The notes beneath the pieces were generated by a model that saw only the letters and a list, made by a program, of their open reading frames with translations, was not told the origin of the DNA and did not search any database. This document shows, one piece after another, positions 15,931 through 23,458 of a stretch of 64,000 nucleotides of DNA (the first letter of the stretch is position 1; each line of letters begins with the position of its first letter). The stretch is from positions 2,998,501 to 3,062,500 of the forward strand of contig NZ_CP093337.1 of the NCBI RefSeq assembly GCF_022637395.1. Direction: 5' to 3'. A program made the translations under genes and the position numbers. This stretch comes from Shinella sp. H4-D48 (GTDB lineage: Bacteria > Pseudomonadota > Alphaproteobacteria > Rhizobiales > Rhizobiaceae).

Positions 15931-15950
15931 CGTTCGTTAAAATTCGAACG
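15931..15950. promoter_or_regulatory. Inverted repeat in the 15863-16105 gap
   Basis: CGTTCG TTAAAATT CGAACG forms a dyad of 20 bases in an otherwise empty 243-base interval upstream of the gene at 16106. The AT-rich centre is more like an operator than a terminator. Binding protein unknown. Confidence 0.35.
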
Positions 15951-16105
15951 ATTTCCGAAGGGGTTTCTTGAATTCTGACGCGTACATCGGCCGTCCACGA
16001 AAACGGAGGTGTGACACATGGCGTGCATGACTAAACCGGGACTTTTACGTTGCAAGACAGTTTGCAGCGTGGGTCCGGCACCCTATGCCGTTGGAGAGAT
16101 CGCTC

Positions 16106-16600
16106 ATGGCGAACACCAACACCTACGTCACTCGCCCTGCCAAGCCGCCGATCGCTGAGGCTCCCGAGCCGAAGCTTTTGCCCCAAGGGTACTGGCCTGG
16201 CTTGCACGAAGAGAAGTTCCACGTACTTCGCTTCGACAATATCATGCTGAATGACCGTGAACGTGGCGCTTACCGCGAGTACACGGTCCTTGGCTTGACG
16301 GGCTGGATCAGCGGCCCCCGCGCCGGGAAGCTCAACATTTCGCGCAAGTGGACCCTTCGTCTTCTTCGCGTCAATGACAAGCTGCTCGTCGAGGGGCAAG
16401 TGCTTCTCTACCCGACAAACTCTCGTATCGTCGGAGCAGAGGACCCCCGTCGCGGCGTCGTGGTAACGATCCCGCTCTCGGGACCGGAGGAAGACCTTGA
16501 GGTTCGCCGCCTCAAGCGCTCTGTCTTCCGCCTCGCTGCTTGGGCGGGTGAACGCCTGGCAGTGGGCTTCGAGAAATACCTCGAAGATCAGGGCGTGTAA
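16106..16600 (+). CDS. Hypothetical protein
   Basis: About 164 residues starting MANTNTYVTRPAKPP, with a proline-rich N-terminus followed by a mostly beta domain (YTVLGLTGWISGPRAGKLN). The ATG at 16106 has GGAGAG about ten bases upstream; an earlier ATG at 16085 lacks one. It is followed directly by a strong terminator, so it ends a transcription unit. No family recognised. Confidence 0.55.
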   Translation: MANTNTYVTRPAKPPIAEAPEPKLLPQGYWPGLHEEKFHVLRFDNIMLNDRERGAYREYTVLGLTGWISGPRAGKLNISRKWTLRLLRVNDKLLVEGQVLLYPTNSRIVGAEDPRRGVVVTIPLSGPEEDLEVRRLKRSVFRLAAWAGERLAVGFEKYLEDQGV

Positions 16601-16605
16601 GATCG

Positions 16606-16637
16606 AACCCCGGCGTCCTCACCGACGCCGGGGTTTT
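16606..16637 (+). terminator. Rho-independent terminator
   Basis: Twelve-base stem AACCCCGGCGTC / GACGCCGGGGTT with a six-base loop and a run of five T, five bases after the stop of the preceding gene. Confidence 0.9.
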
Positions 16638-16710
16638 TCGTTGACACATTAACGATGTCGACGGATATTACGCTCATGAGTGCAGTCGAAACATACTGTA
16701 TTCTTTCCGG

Positions 16711-16746
16711 GAAGGCGCAGGGGTTCCAAAAATGACCTGCGCCTTC
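16711..16746. terminator. Inverted repeat, possible second terminator
   Basis: GAAGGCGCAGG and CCTGCGCCTTC (16711-16721 / 16736-16746) form a perfect 11-bp stem with a 14-base loop, followed by TTCGTTT. It sits between the terminator at 16606 and the next gene, so a short transcript or small RNA may end here. The 16638-16875 gap has no convincing gene. Confidence 0.5.
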
Positions 16747-16875
16747 TTCGTTTCTGCAATGCTAAAAAGTGTAATTTAAGTAGTTCATGGTTAATTTCGC
16801 CCCTAGAAGGCGATACATACTTGTCCTTCGCCGCCGATAGACCAACGCTATACTTAGCAGTTGGGGAACGACTAC

Positions 16876-17177
16876 GTGGCAAGGAAGAAGAAATCCGTCA
16901 AGCCGGTTGAAAAGCGCGATCTCGGCACGCCCGAGACCCGCCGCCGTGTGACGTCTGATCCCTTGCTTTCATCTGACATCGAACCGCACCGGCTACAGGC
17001 AGCGCTCGCGATCCGCGCTGCGCCGATATCGTCGATCGCGGCCTAGACATTTACGCCGACCTCCGCGGCTTCCGCCGCCATCCCCGCCTCGGCGCTCAGA
17101 TGGCCGCATGGGAAGCCCCTGTCGGCAACCAATTACAGTATACGCCGCCCCGGGACCCCAGCATCCTTGCTGTATAG
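16876..17177 (+). pseudogene. Small gene with apparent frameshift
   Basis: One frame from GTG 16876 reads VARKKKSVKPVEKRD… and stops at 17046. A second frame (codons starting one base earlier) continues from about 17020 as DIVDRGLDIYADLRGFRRHP and ends at 17177 with a well-formed coding sequence. Joined, they would give a ~100-residue basic protein. Either the gene has lost one base, the assembly has an error, or there is a programmed -1 shift. TTG 16861 is an alternative start. No family recognised. Confidence 0.4.
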
Positions 17178-17220
17178 AAGTGTTGACAATGACCACAATA
17201 CTACCGGTAAAAATCGGCAT

Positions 17221-17236
17221 GCTTTTCATGAAAAGC
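17221..17236. promoter_or_regulatory. Perfect 16-bp palindrome
   Basis: GCTTTTCATGAAAAGC is a complete palindrome without spacer in the gene-free 17178-17442 interval. About 33 bases upstream is a TTGACA hexamer (17183-17188), compatible with a promoter -35 box. It looks like a dimeric repressor operator controlling the operon that begins at 17443. Confidence 0.5.
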
Positions 17237-17442
17237 GCGACTGTCGGCGCGAGTTCTTGAATAAAAATTCGTTTACAATTCTCAATAATTCTAGACACCA
17301 TAATTCAAGACGCGAACTGTGCTTCATTTTGATTGAAAAATTGGGTTGTCCCCGACACGGGGATAGGCAATCATACTTGCATGGGAGAGGGATTATCCAC
17401 TCTCACCGCCCTCGGAACCGGGCGAACATGGAAGGAATGATC

Positions 17443-17691
17443 ATGCACAACATCGCCACAGAGAACGACGTCCTGAACTTTCTCGAGGGTCGCCTTGCCC
17501 ATCTCGAGGGGGTTCACCTTCTCGACAGGCTGCCGAAGGAACGCCGCGAAATGGAGAAGCTGGCGCTCCTCCTCGGCCCCGTCGAAGGCCGACGCAAGAC
17601 CCCGAACCTCTGGAAATTCTACGACGAGAACTACGCCGGAAGGGACGTCTACGTCCCGTCGAACTATCTCCCACTGATCCCAGCCGCCTGA
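17443..17691 (+). CDS. Small hypothetical protein
   Basis: 82 residues, MHNIATENDVLNFLEGRL…, with a helical leucine-rich N-terminus. Of three nearby in-frame ATGs (17428, 17437, 17443), only the last has a good Shine-Dalgarno (GGAAGGA, six-base spacing). Possibly co-transcribed with 17694 and 17797. Function unknown. Confidence 0.55.
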   Translation: MHNIATENDVLNFLEGRLAHLEGVHLLDRLPKERREMEKLALLLGPVEGRRKTPNLWKFYDENYAGRDVYVPSNYLPLIPAA

Positions 17692-17693
17692 CG

Positions 17694-17783
17694 ATGGTCC
17701 CTCGGCCGGGACCGAAACCGGGGAAACCCGGTCGCGGTAGCCAAACCAACTACCCCGCCGACTGGAACTCGGCGCATCGATAA
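17694..17783 (+). CDS. Tiny Pro/Gly-rich ORF
   Basis: A 29-residue frame starts two bases after the previous stop and is rich in proline, glycine, lysine and arginine (MVPRPGPKPGKPGRG…). The DNA also forms an ACCGGG-GAAA-CCCGGT hairpin (17717-17732), so the sequence may be constrained as RNA instead. Low confidence as a protein. Confidence 0.25.
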   Translation: MVPRPGPKPGKPGRGSQTNYPADWNSAHR

Positions 17784-17796
17784 AAGGAAAGATCAC

Positions 17797-18192
17797 ATGT
17801 TCGTACTTACCGTTTCCACTGTTTCCCTGGCCAAGCCAGTCTCGCTCCGCAAGGCTGCACCCAAGGCCACTGTGTCTCTCGCAGAGCGTCAGACCTCGGC
17901 ATACTCGCCAACCAATGCACTGATGGTCTATTTCGCCCGTCAGGACGATCTGCACGCAGCCCTCGGCCGCTCCGACAGCGATGCCGGTCGCGACGTAGCA
18001 ATGGCGATGCTCAAGATGGAACTCGCCGCAGACGAATACCGCTACTTGTCTGGCCGCACGCTGAACGCACGCGCCGCCATCAGGGCAGCCTTTGGCACCC
18101 AGGACATCAACCGCGGGCACTGGAGGCTAGATGGCTCGAAGGTCCTGAGCCTGGTCGAGGCCCTCGAGCGGGTTCAGCGCCGCGCCGCTTGA
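17797..18192 (+). CDS. Hypothetical protein
   Basis: 131 residues, MFVLTVSTVSLAKPVSL…, helical in the middle (VAMAMLKMELAADEYRYLSG). AAAGGAAAG precedes the ATG. The N-terminus is mildly hydrophobic but no clear cleavage site is present. Lies in the 17443-18869 small-gene block. Family not recognised. Confidence 0.55.
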   Translation: MFVLTVSTVSLAKPVSLRKAAPKATVSLAERQTSAYSPTNALMVYFARQDDLHAALGRSDSDAGRDVAMAMLKMELAADEYRYLSGRTLNARAAIRAAFGTQDINRGHWRLDGSKVLSLVEALERVQRRAA

Positions 18193-18300
18193 TGCACTTC
18201 TTCGACGGCACCTCACGTGGGTGCCGTCCGAGAGGGAGCATCTGGAACCTGCCCTTCACATCGATCAAGTCGCCCTACGGGGCAATAAGGGGAGAATACA

Positions 18301-18606
18301 ATGGAATATGGACAACCACAGGAAGTGCCGCTGTTCGCAGTCGGACGAGGGCTTCTGCATGACCTGGCAATAGCAGGCGAAATCTCTGGCTACGATGGCG
18401 ACCCTGTCTACGTTGAAAATGTCGAGGGTATCAAATCGTACCTCGTGCACACTTACGGCAAGGATGGCTATGTCAACGGAAACATCTTCGTTGTCGTCGT
18501 CGAGGATGCCGGGAGGGCAGGCGTAACAGGCAACGGCGAAAACGTTTGGCTCGATGCCAAGGATGTCGAAGAAGCCGTTCGGACATATAAAAGGGGAGCA
18601 GTGTGA
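18301..18606 (+). CDS. Hypothetical protein
   Basis: 101 residues, MEYGQPQEVPLFAVGRG…, alternating beta-like segments (GNIFVVVVEDAGRAG). AGGGGAG lies seven bases before the ATG. Its stop overlaps the next start by four bases (GTGTGA), which points to coupled translation with the small helix-turn-helix protein. Function unknown. Confidence 0.55.
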   Translation: MEYGQPQEVPLFAVGRGLLHDLAIAGEISGYDGDPVYVENVEGIKSYLVHTYGKDGYVNGNIFVVVVEDAGRAGVTGNGENVWLDAKDVEEAVRTYKRGAV

Positions 18607-18869
18607 TCAGCACCCTCTACATAACCGACGACGGACGCACCATGACGTCGCAGGAGCAGCTCGCGCTGCTCCTAGACCTCGGTGGCCTAGACTCCGCGGC
18701 AGCGGCCGAGATCGCGGGCGTTGCGCCCTCGACGATAGCGACATACCGGAAGGCGTCTAAGGGCCGACAGGTGTCGCCCGCGATCCTGGGCCGTCTCGAA
18801 GCCCATGTCCTTGATCGCATCGGCCGCTTTGCCCAGGCGGCCGGCTACGAACTCAAAGTACTCAACTAG
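18603..18869 (+). CDS. Small putative helix-turn-helix protein
   Basis: 88 residues from a GTG start. The segment at about 35-55 (AAAEIAGVAPSTIATYRKAS) fits a helix-turn-helix. It is coupled to the preceding gene and ends at a strong terminator. Probably a small DNA-binding regulator of the element, inferred from one motif. Confidence 0.5.
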   Translation: MISTLYITDDGRTMTSQEQLALLLDLGGLDSAAAAEIAGVAPSTIATYRKASKGRQVSPAILGRLEAHVLDRIGRFAQAAGYELKVLN

Positions 18870-18889
18870 CCCCCCCTTGGGGGCTTTTT
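18868..18889 (+). terminator. Rho-independent terminator
   Basis: AGCCCCC / GGGGGCT stem with four-base loop and five T, starting inside the stop codon of the preceding gene. Confidence 0.9.
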
Positions 18890-18921
18890 CGTGTCTCCTC
18901 GGAGTGGCTGCCGTGAGATGG

Positions 18922-19407
18922 TCAGCACCAGGGTTCGCGGCGACCGCTCCATGTCCGCGCAAGGCCTTCGGAAACTAGGATATCGCCGAGACTACGGCCG
19001 TCACGAACGAGAACCCTCAGCTTCCGCCCGTACTTGTCTTCGTCGCGGCCTTCCCAAGCCCGGAATTCGAACGGTCCCGCGTTGACGAGCTGGAGCATGC
19101 GCTTGGTGGCTCTGGCTCCGAGCGCGGCCTCGGACGAGCATTTCGGCTCCCCGACCTCTGGCGTATCGATATCCGCGATCCTGATTTTGGTGCCCTCATG
19201 CCAGAGCGTGTCACCGTCTACCACGCAATGGACACGCTTCGCGCCGCTGCACATCGTGTATGACCTGAACGACACAGGCTTCACCTCGGCCGCCACCGCC
19301 GACGATTGCGTCTGCTGCACGCTGCCTTCGGTAGATAGGTATGTCGCTCCGACGCCGCCGCCGAACGCGACAACCATAGACACCGCAACCAGCTGACCAA
19401 ACGTCAT
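18922..19407 (-). CDS. Thermonuclease (SNase-like) family protein
   Basis: 161 residues. An N-terminal hydrophobic segment (about 5-22) suggests export or membrane anchoring. The SNase fold follows: CVVDGDTLWHEG, KIRIADIDTPE (metal-binding Asp and catalytic Arg/Glu region), then KYGRKLRVLV and ILVSEGLARTW. It would cleave DNA or RNA with calcium. Such nucleases are frequent on rhizobial plasmids and may digest incoming DNA in the periplasm. Upstream lies a dyad CCCGCG/CGCGGG (19426-19447) that may terminate the preceding minus-strand gene. Confidence 0.85.
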   Translation of the reverse strand: MTFGQLVAVSMVVAFGGGVGATYLSTEGSVQQTQSSAVAAEVKPVSFRSYTMCSGAKRVHCVVDGDTLWHEGTKIRIADIDTPEVGEPKCSSEAALGARATKRMLQLVNAGPFEFRAWEGRDEDKYGRKLRVLVRDGRSLGDILVSEGLARTWSGRREPWC

Positions 19408-19482
19408 TATCGACTCCCCATGAAACCCGCGACGACAGTAGCGCGGGCAAGTTGAGGTCTCGGAAACAGGTTGTAGAAAATT

Positions 19483-20124
19483 TTATTGATTTCGCGACTT
19501 TTCGCGGACGCTGATGGCCTCGGCCAGAAACTTCTGCCAATCCAGCGTTTCTCTGTAGATCATCTCGTAGACGTAGCTGTCAGGGTTGCTATGGGATTTG
19601 GCTTCGGCAAACACCTCGTCCCCGTACTTCAACAGCGAAGCGTTGAGAACGCTCCAATCAGCCTGCGAAGGCATCACTTTGGCAACGCAGTACTCGATGA
19701 AGGCTGGCCTCGCCTCGTCTGGATGTAGCGATTTAAACGGAACGGTTTCGAGATCGAGTCCACCGTAAAGTGATTGCGGAGGGTGCTGCTCTCCAGTCAG
19801 GATAGCGCACGCAACAGAGAACAGACCTAGCTGCGTCGCAAACTTCTGGTCTTTTCCGTCCGACGTAGCGGCATTGTAGGCATGCGACCAATATGTTTCG
19901 GCGTCCACTCGCAGAGCCTCGGCCAATTCTCTAGTTTCATCATCGGGCAAGGTCGCGGCACGGCGCTTGTTGTGATCGACCATGGCCGCCAGTTGCTGAC
20001 GGCTAACTTCTACGGTTGGCGTGCCGGAGTTGCTCGATATCGCGGGAGGCGTCGAGCTTTTGCTTTTCGACATCAGAAAAATCAGGCCGACAACGACGAC
20101 CCCGACCACTACAATCCAAACCAT
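19483..20124 (-). CDS. Single-pass membrane protein of unknown function
   Basis: About 213 residues starting MVWIVVVGVVVVGLIFLM, an N-terminal membrane anchor, then a Ser/Pro/Thr-rich linker and a soluble helical domain. The frame opens at 20262, but the ATG at 20124 follows a strong GGGGGAAAGC site and is chosen. Overall topology is N-anchored with the bulk on one side. No family recognised. Confidence 0.6.
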   Translation of the reverse strand: MVWIVVVGVVVVGLIFLMSKSKSSTPPAISSNSGTPTVEVSRQQLAAMVDHNKRRAATLPDDETRELAEALRVDAETYWSHAYNAATSDGKDQKFATQLGLFSVACAILTGEQHPPQSLYGGLDLETVPFKSLHPDEARPAFIEYCVAKVMPSQADWSVLNASLLKYGDEVFAEAKSHSNPDSYVYEMIYRETLDWQKFLAEAISVREKSRNQ

Positions 20125-20276
20125 GCTTTCCCCCCTGATCATGCATTCAGCATCACTGGCATATCGGTGCGTGCGTGGTGACACAACTCTGGATCGCTTA
20201 GAATTCGTGCCGGCGAAAATGATGCCTGCCGTCGGCGAGCACACAATCATCTCAGACACCAAAACAAGGGAGATGA

Positions 20277-20697
20277 TTGATCTCGGAAAAGAAGCCTGAA
20301 AACCTGTTGGCCGAAATTGCGTATTCGAAGAAGCGCGTGCATGCCTCGTATTACAAGGAAGGCAAGTTCACCCATGCTGACGAAAATGCCTCGATTGTCG
20401 GCGACCTTGCTCCCGACGATGTTCAGAACATCGTTCTGGATGTAGTCCAGAATCTCCTGAGCGGACGTAAGTGCGGCGTCATCGTCCAACCCCGACGGCG
20501 ATCCCGTCCACGAGCGCCTGTCCGGATTCTTGTTTTCGACGCTCGTGGCTCTTGACGGCAGCGCGGCGCTACCGGGTTTCGACCTCGTCCCTCGCGACGA
20601 CGGTGAAGGAGAATGGCCGACGACGTCGATAAACGCCGACGTCGAACTGCATGCCCTGTTTCCGGAGGGGATCATACCCCCGGGGATCAAGCCATGA
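20277..20697 (+). pseudogene. Hypothetical gene with probable frameshift
   Basis: The first frame starts at TTG 20277 (MISEKKPENLLAEIAYSKK…) and stops at 20555, ending in an Arg/Pro-rich tail that looks non-native. The +1 frame is open from about 20460 and continues with a plausible sequence (NPDGDPVHERLSGFLFSTLV…) to a stop at 20697. A single-base loss near 20460-20490 would fuse them into a ~139-residue protein. A minus-strand frame is also open here but has no good start. Function unknown. Confidence 0.4.
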
Positions 20698-20712
20698 TCT
20701 CATGTCAAGAGA

Positions 20713-21111
20713 TCAGAAGCCTACGTATTTGCCACCGGTCTTTTCGACGATCTCCGCAGCCGCGACTTCCGCCTTTTTCCGCGTCTTGTTGACCCGCCGC
20801 GGCACGGCTTCGCGCAGCTGCATCATTGTCACGGCGTCATGGATCGGGTCGGCGATATCGATCAAGGCGTCCAGACGGCCAAGCGCATGGAGCGCCATAG
20901 CCAAGCTATTGATGCCAATGCCCGGGTCGCCGCTCTCAAGACGATGGAGCGTTGCCCTCGAGAAGCCGCATCGATCGGAGAAGTCCTGGGCTGACATGCG
21001 GCGCGCACGGCGAGCCAGGGAGATGTCTTCTCCCAACTTTCGCAGGCCACGTTCGACGCGCGGGTGGACGACCGTGCCTTTCGTCGTCGTGATTTTGGGA
21101 TTGTCGACCAT
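20713..21111 (-). CDS. XRE-family transcriptional regulator
   Basis: 132 residues. A lambda-repressor-like helix-turn-helix is clear at about 30-80: LARRARRMSAQDFSDRCGFS then RATLHRLESGDPGIGI. A basic C-terminal tail (RVNKTRKKAEVAAAE) follows. It is divergent from the gene at 21367 across a 255-base interval with GTCTCATA repeats. It is likely the element's maintenance repressor or a local autoregulator. Confidence 0.8.
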   Translation of the reverse strand: MVDNPKITTTKGTVVHPRVERGLRKLGEDISLARRARRMSAQDFSDRCGFSRATLHRLESGDPGIGINSLAMALHALGRLDALIDIADPIHDAVTMMQLREAVPRRVNKTRKKAEVAAAEIVEKTGGKYVGF

Positions 21112-21170
21112 GTCTCATACTCGATACGTTAACTGCGATAACGTCTCATATATGCGACATAAGACAACGG
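21112..21170. promoter_or_regulatory. Putative operators of the XRE regulator
   Basis: GTCTCATA occurs twice (about 21113 and 21144) and a related inverted GTCTTATG once (about 21163), together with CGTTAACTGCGATAACG. They lie directly upstream of the XRE gene and face 21367, as expected for autoregulation. The rest of the 21171-21366 interval shows no gene. Confidence 0.4.
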
Positions 21171-21366
21171 ATTGCAATGTAATCGCTTAGCCGCCAGGTG
21201 CGTGGACGAGCGTCAGGGCAAATCAAATCTCATCAGATTGATTAAAACACTTGTTAACGCGTCACATTTCCAATATGAAATCTTAGTCGCCAATTTAAGC
21301 GATTTGACCCGGCAGCCTCCCTCTAAGAACGCTGCCGGGAACAACCAACATCAAAGGAGCACTTCA

Positions 21367-21804
21367 ATGGAAGTTGAACTTAAACTAGACGGTAAAACGG
21401 TCGTAAAAGCAAGGATTCGTGTCACAACACTGCTTGAGGCGATCACCGCTGCATTGCAGGCAGAGAGTACGGACGACGCGATCAGCACGCCCATCACACC
21501 TGCTCAGGCGACTGAACTCTTTGCTCGTGTGGATGCAAAGTCTGTGCGCTTCCTCAAGCGCATCGCCGAGAACAACGGTTCGCTTGGCTGGGAGGAGATG
21601 CAGGACATCTTCGATATCGACGACGACTGGAACGAGTACAGCACGCGCTTCGGCAAGGGTATCACCCGCGCCTTGCGCAACATCACTGGCGGTGGTCGCG
21701 ACAAGCTCGTCTACTGGGATGACGATACCTGGGAAGACGATCCGACCGTATACGTGGACGGAATGGCCTTGCATTCCCTGCGCGAGGCGGCTGGATACCT
21801 CTAG
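21367..21804 (+). CDS. Hypothetical protein
   Basis: 145 residues, MEVELKLDGKTVVKARIRV…, with an acidic centre (DIFDIDDDWNEYS) and a Gly-rich turn (NITGGGRDKLVYW). AAAGGAG precedes the ATG. It is divergent from the XRE gene and probably regulated by it. An upstream in-frame extension to 21172 crosses the regulatory region and is rejected. Family not recognised. Confidence 0.6.
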   Translation: MEVELKLDGKTVVKARIRVTTLLEAITAALQAESTDDAISTPITPAQATELFARVDAKSVRFLKRIAENNGSLGWEEMQDIFDIDDDWNEYSTRFGKGITRALRNITGGGRDKLVYWDDDTWEDDPTVYVDGMALHSLREAAGYL

Positions 21805-21835
21805 ACTGAATCCCGACTTGGTCTCACGCAAATAG

Positions 21836-21878
21836 TGCCCGCCATGATCTCTCAAAAAGGAGACGATCATGGCGGGCA
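21836..21878 (+). promoter_or_regulatory. 14-bp hairpin enclosing a start codon
   Basis: TGCCCGCCATGATC (21836-21849) pairs perfectly with GATCATGGCGGGCA (21865-21878). The 15-base loop contains the Shine-Dalgarno AAAAAGGAG, and the ATG at 21869 lies inside the 3' arm. A stem of this stability should block initiation. It could be an RNA switch or an inverted-repeat operator. Confidence 0.65.
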
Positions 21879-22219
21879 TCACAATCGATATCGACACCGA
21901 CCTCGGCACCCTCGACGCCGACCTTCGGCGCGCGGGAAGAATGGCGCTACGCGAGCTGTCCGACGGTCTCCGCGAAGGCCACCGTCAATATCTGCGCGAA
22001 AACCTCGACAACCCGACCCCGTATACGGAAGGCTCACTTTACGTGGTCGGTACGCCGTCGGCGACGCCCGAACTGCTTGTGGGCATCAAAGATCGTCAGG
22101 CCGAGTATCTATGCCTCCGCCAAGGCCGACGTCGAAGCCAAGCGGGTCGCCGAAGACCTCAACGCACTCAAAGACAAGGAGACTCTGAATGGCAAGTTTC
22201 GCAAAATGGGCGACGCTGA
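21869..22219 (+). pseudogene. Phage tail-like N-terminal fragment fused out of frame to spanin
   Basis: The first ~80 codons (MAGITIDIDTDLGTLDADLR…, up to GIKDRQAEYL) resemble phage tail-assembly proteins of the HK97 gp10 or minor-tail type, though this is a loose resemblance. After about 22108 the frame turns Arg/Gln-rich and unnatural, and the coherent sequence continues in another frame as an inner-spanin tail. I infer a deletion that removed the end of this gene, everything between, and the start of the spanin gene. Confidence 0.4.
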
Positions 22220-22256
22220 TCTTGATCGCGAGCTTGCTCGCTGGGTGCGCGACTAG
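22077..22256 (+). pseudogene. Inner-spanin (Rz-like) remnant
   Basis: In the frame ending at 22256, sequence from about 22105 reads YASAKADVEAKRVAEDLNAL and ends ELARWVRD, matching the helical C-terminus of Rz-like proteins. The Rz1-like lipoprotein gene is nested in another frame across its end, the classic spanin layout. The N-terminal membrane segment of a real inner spanin is absent, so this is probably non-functional. The only possible start is TTG 22077. Confidence 0.45.
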
Positions 22257-22392
22257 CGGCGGCAGCCTATGTTCTGGATGGCAGCCGATCCGCCCGACGA
22301 GGACCGAGGTGTCAACGATGTCCACGGAAACAAAGCGTGAGGTCGTTACCCACAATTCGTGGGGCGAGAAGCGCGGTTGCTGGAAGCCATGA
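22189..22392 (+). CDS. Rz1-like outer-membrane spanin lipoprotein
   Basis: 67 residues with a lipoprotein signal ending LIASLLAGC (lipobox, Cys about residue 19). A short tail follows with the pattern seen in rhizobial phage Rz1-like proteins: GGSLCSGWQPIRPTR … THNSWGEKRGCW. It overlaps the spanin remnant in a different frame. Outer spanins join inner spanins to disrupt the outer membrane at lysis. Without a working partner this gene is likely a phage fossil. Confidence 0.6.
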   Translation: MASFAKWATLILIASLLAGCATSGGSLCSGWQPIRPTRTEVSTMSTETKREVVTHNSWGEKRGCWKP

Positions 22393-22495
22393 TTTTCACC
22401 GGCGGCCTTGTTCATCGCTGCCGATAACCGCAATCTAATCATAGATCGCACGGCCCTCAGACGAGCGATCTAGATTTCTTTCCTCATCTGGCTAG

Positions 22496-22524
22496 ACGGC
22501 GGTGCTTCGGCTCCGCCGTTTTTT
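22496..22524 (+). terminator. Rho-independent terminator
   Basis: ACGGCGG / CCGCCGT stem (22496-22502 / 22513-22519) with six T, downstream of the spanin genes. Confidence 0.85.
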
Positions 22525-22576
22525 GTGGGTTGCTTTGCCGAAGACCACGATCTCCTCACAACCAGGGAGAGACATC

Positions 22577-23146
22577 ATGTTTTCACGAATAGCCGCCGCC
22601 ATTGCCCGAGCGATCGCCGCCATGGGCAAGGATTTCTGGGCATCGCTGCCTGCTATCGGACGCACGATTGACGGCGTGATCGAGTGGCCATTCCGGATGT
22701 TGTTCGGTGGAGCAGCTCCAATGCCGCACTACGAGCCAACGGTCACGAAGCCTGGCATCATCGAGGAATTCAAGGAAGCGCGTCGCGCTGCGGCATCTCT
22801 GCACACAGTCGATCCCTCGGGCATCGATACCGTCAGAAAGTACTGCAATGCCAAAAGCCGGACTGTCCGAGATGGTATGGACCTGAGCGCCATCCGCGAT
22901 GACGCCCGCGTATTGCTCCTGACCATGGGCGATGATGAACTCGCGGCGCTCGGACGTGCTGGTCCGGGACAGATCAAGAAATTTGTTGACGGTAGGCAGC
23001 ACGGCGTCGACGGCGTCCCCGTTGTCGGCGTCCACGCGCCGATCCCCGCGAACGACAGGTCCCCAAGGTCGTCGCTGGATCATCGGAGATGGAAAACCGA
23101 AGCCCTTCTCAAACGCGACATCGAGAACCGCTTCAAACTTGGATAA
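22577..23146 (+). CDS. Hypothetical protein
   Basis: 189 residues. The N-terminal ~35 residues are amphipathic/hydrophobic (MFSRIAAAIARAIAAMGKDF) and may bind the membrane. The rest is soluble with a Gly-rich turn (GRAGPGQIKKFVDG) and a basic C-terminus. GGGAGAG precedes the ATG at 22577. It sits alone between two terminators. Function unknown. Confidence 0.55.
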   Translation: MFSRIAAAIARAIAAMGKDFWASLPAIGRTIDGVIEWPFRMLFGGAAPMPHYEPTVTKPGIIEEFKEARRAAASLHTVDPSGIDTVRKYCNAKSRTVRDGMDLSAIRDDARVLLLTMGDDELAALGRAGPGQIKKFVDGRQHGVDGVPVVGVHAPIPANDRSPRSSLDHRRWKTEALLKRDIENRFKLG

Positions 23147-23150
23147 CAAC

Positions 23151-23179
23151 AGAAAGCCCGCCATCTCGGCGGGCTTTCT
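23151..23179. terminator. Bidirectional hairpin terminator
   Basis: AGAAAGCCCGCC / GGCGGGCTTTCT perfect 12-bp stem with a five-base loop, between convergent genes (plus 22577 and minus 23201). There is no long T-run on either side. Confidence 0.75.
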
Positions 23180-23200
23180 CATTCGGGTTCTGGTTTCTGG

Positions 23201-23458
23201 TTACTGATCGAGGATGGCCTTGGCTTTCGTGACGACGTCGTCCAAGTCGACGCTCTCGCCGCGATCAAGCTCCGCCAGGCCGATAATCGCATCGACGTCT
23301 GCGATGACATCGTCGATACCCTCGACTTCCCCCGCTTGCACCTGCTGAAGACCTCGGATCGTCGCGAGGTAGCGCTCATGGTTATGCGGTTCCTCGTAAG
23401 CCAGATCGCCGAAATGCTCCTTGAGGAGATGCCATTCTTCGTCCGTGATATCGCTCAT
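23201..23458 (-). CDS. Small acidic hypothetical protein
   Basis: 85 residues, MSDITDEEWHLLKEHFGDL…, acidic and helical. The start overlaps the stop of the upstream gene (ATGA at 23455-23458), so the pair is translationally coupled. No motif recognised; it could be a partner or antitoxin-like protein for its neighbour. Confidence 0.55.
   Translation of the reverse strand: MSDITDEEWHLLKEHFGDLAYEEPHNHERYLATIRGLQQVQAGEVEGIDDVIADVDAIIGLAELDRGESVDLDDVVTKAKAILDQ

Noticed and set aside
18192-18363. 56-codon frame starting at the stop of the 17797 gene
   Set aside because: It overlaps the start of the better-supported 18301 gene in another frame and has no ribosome binding site.
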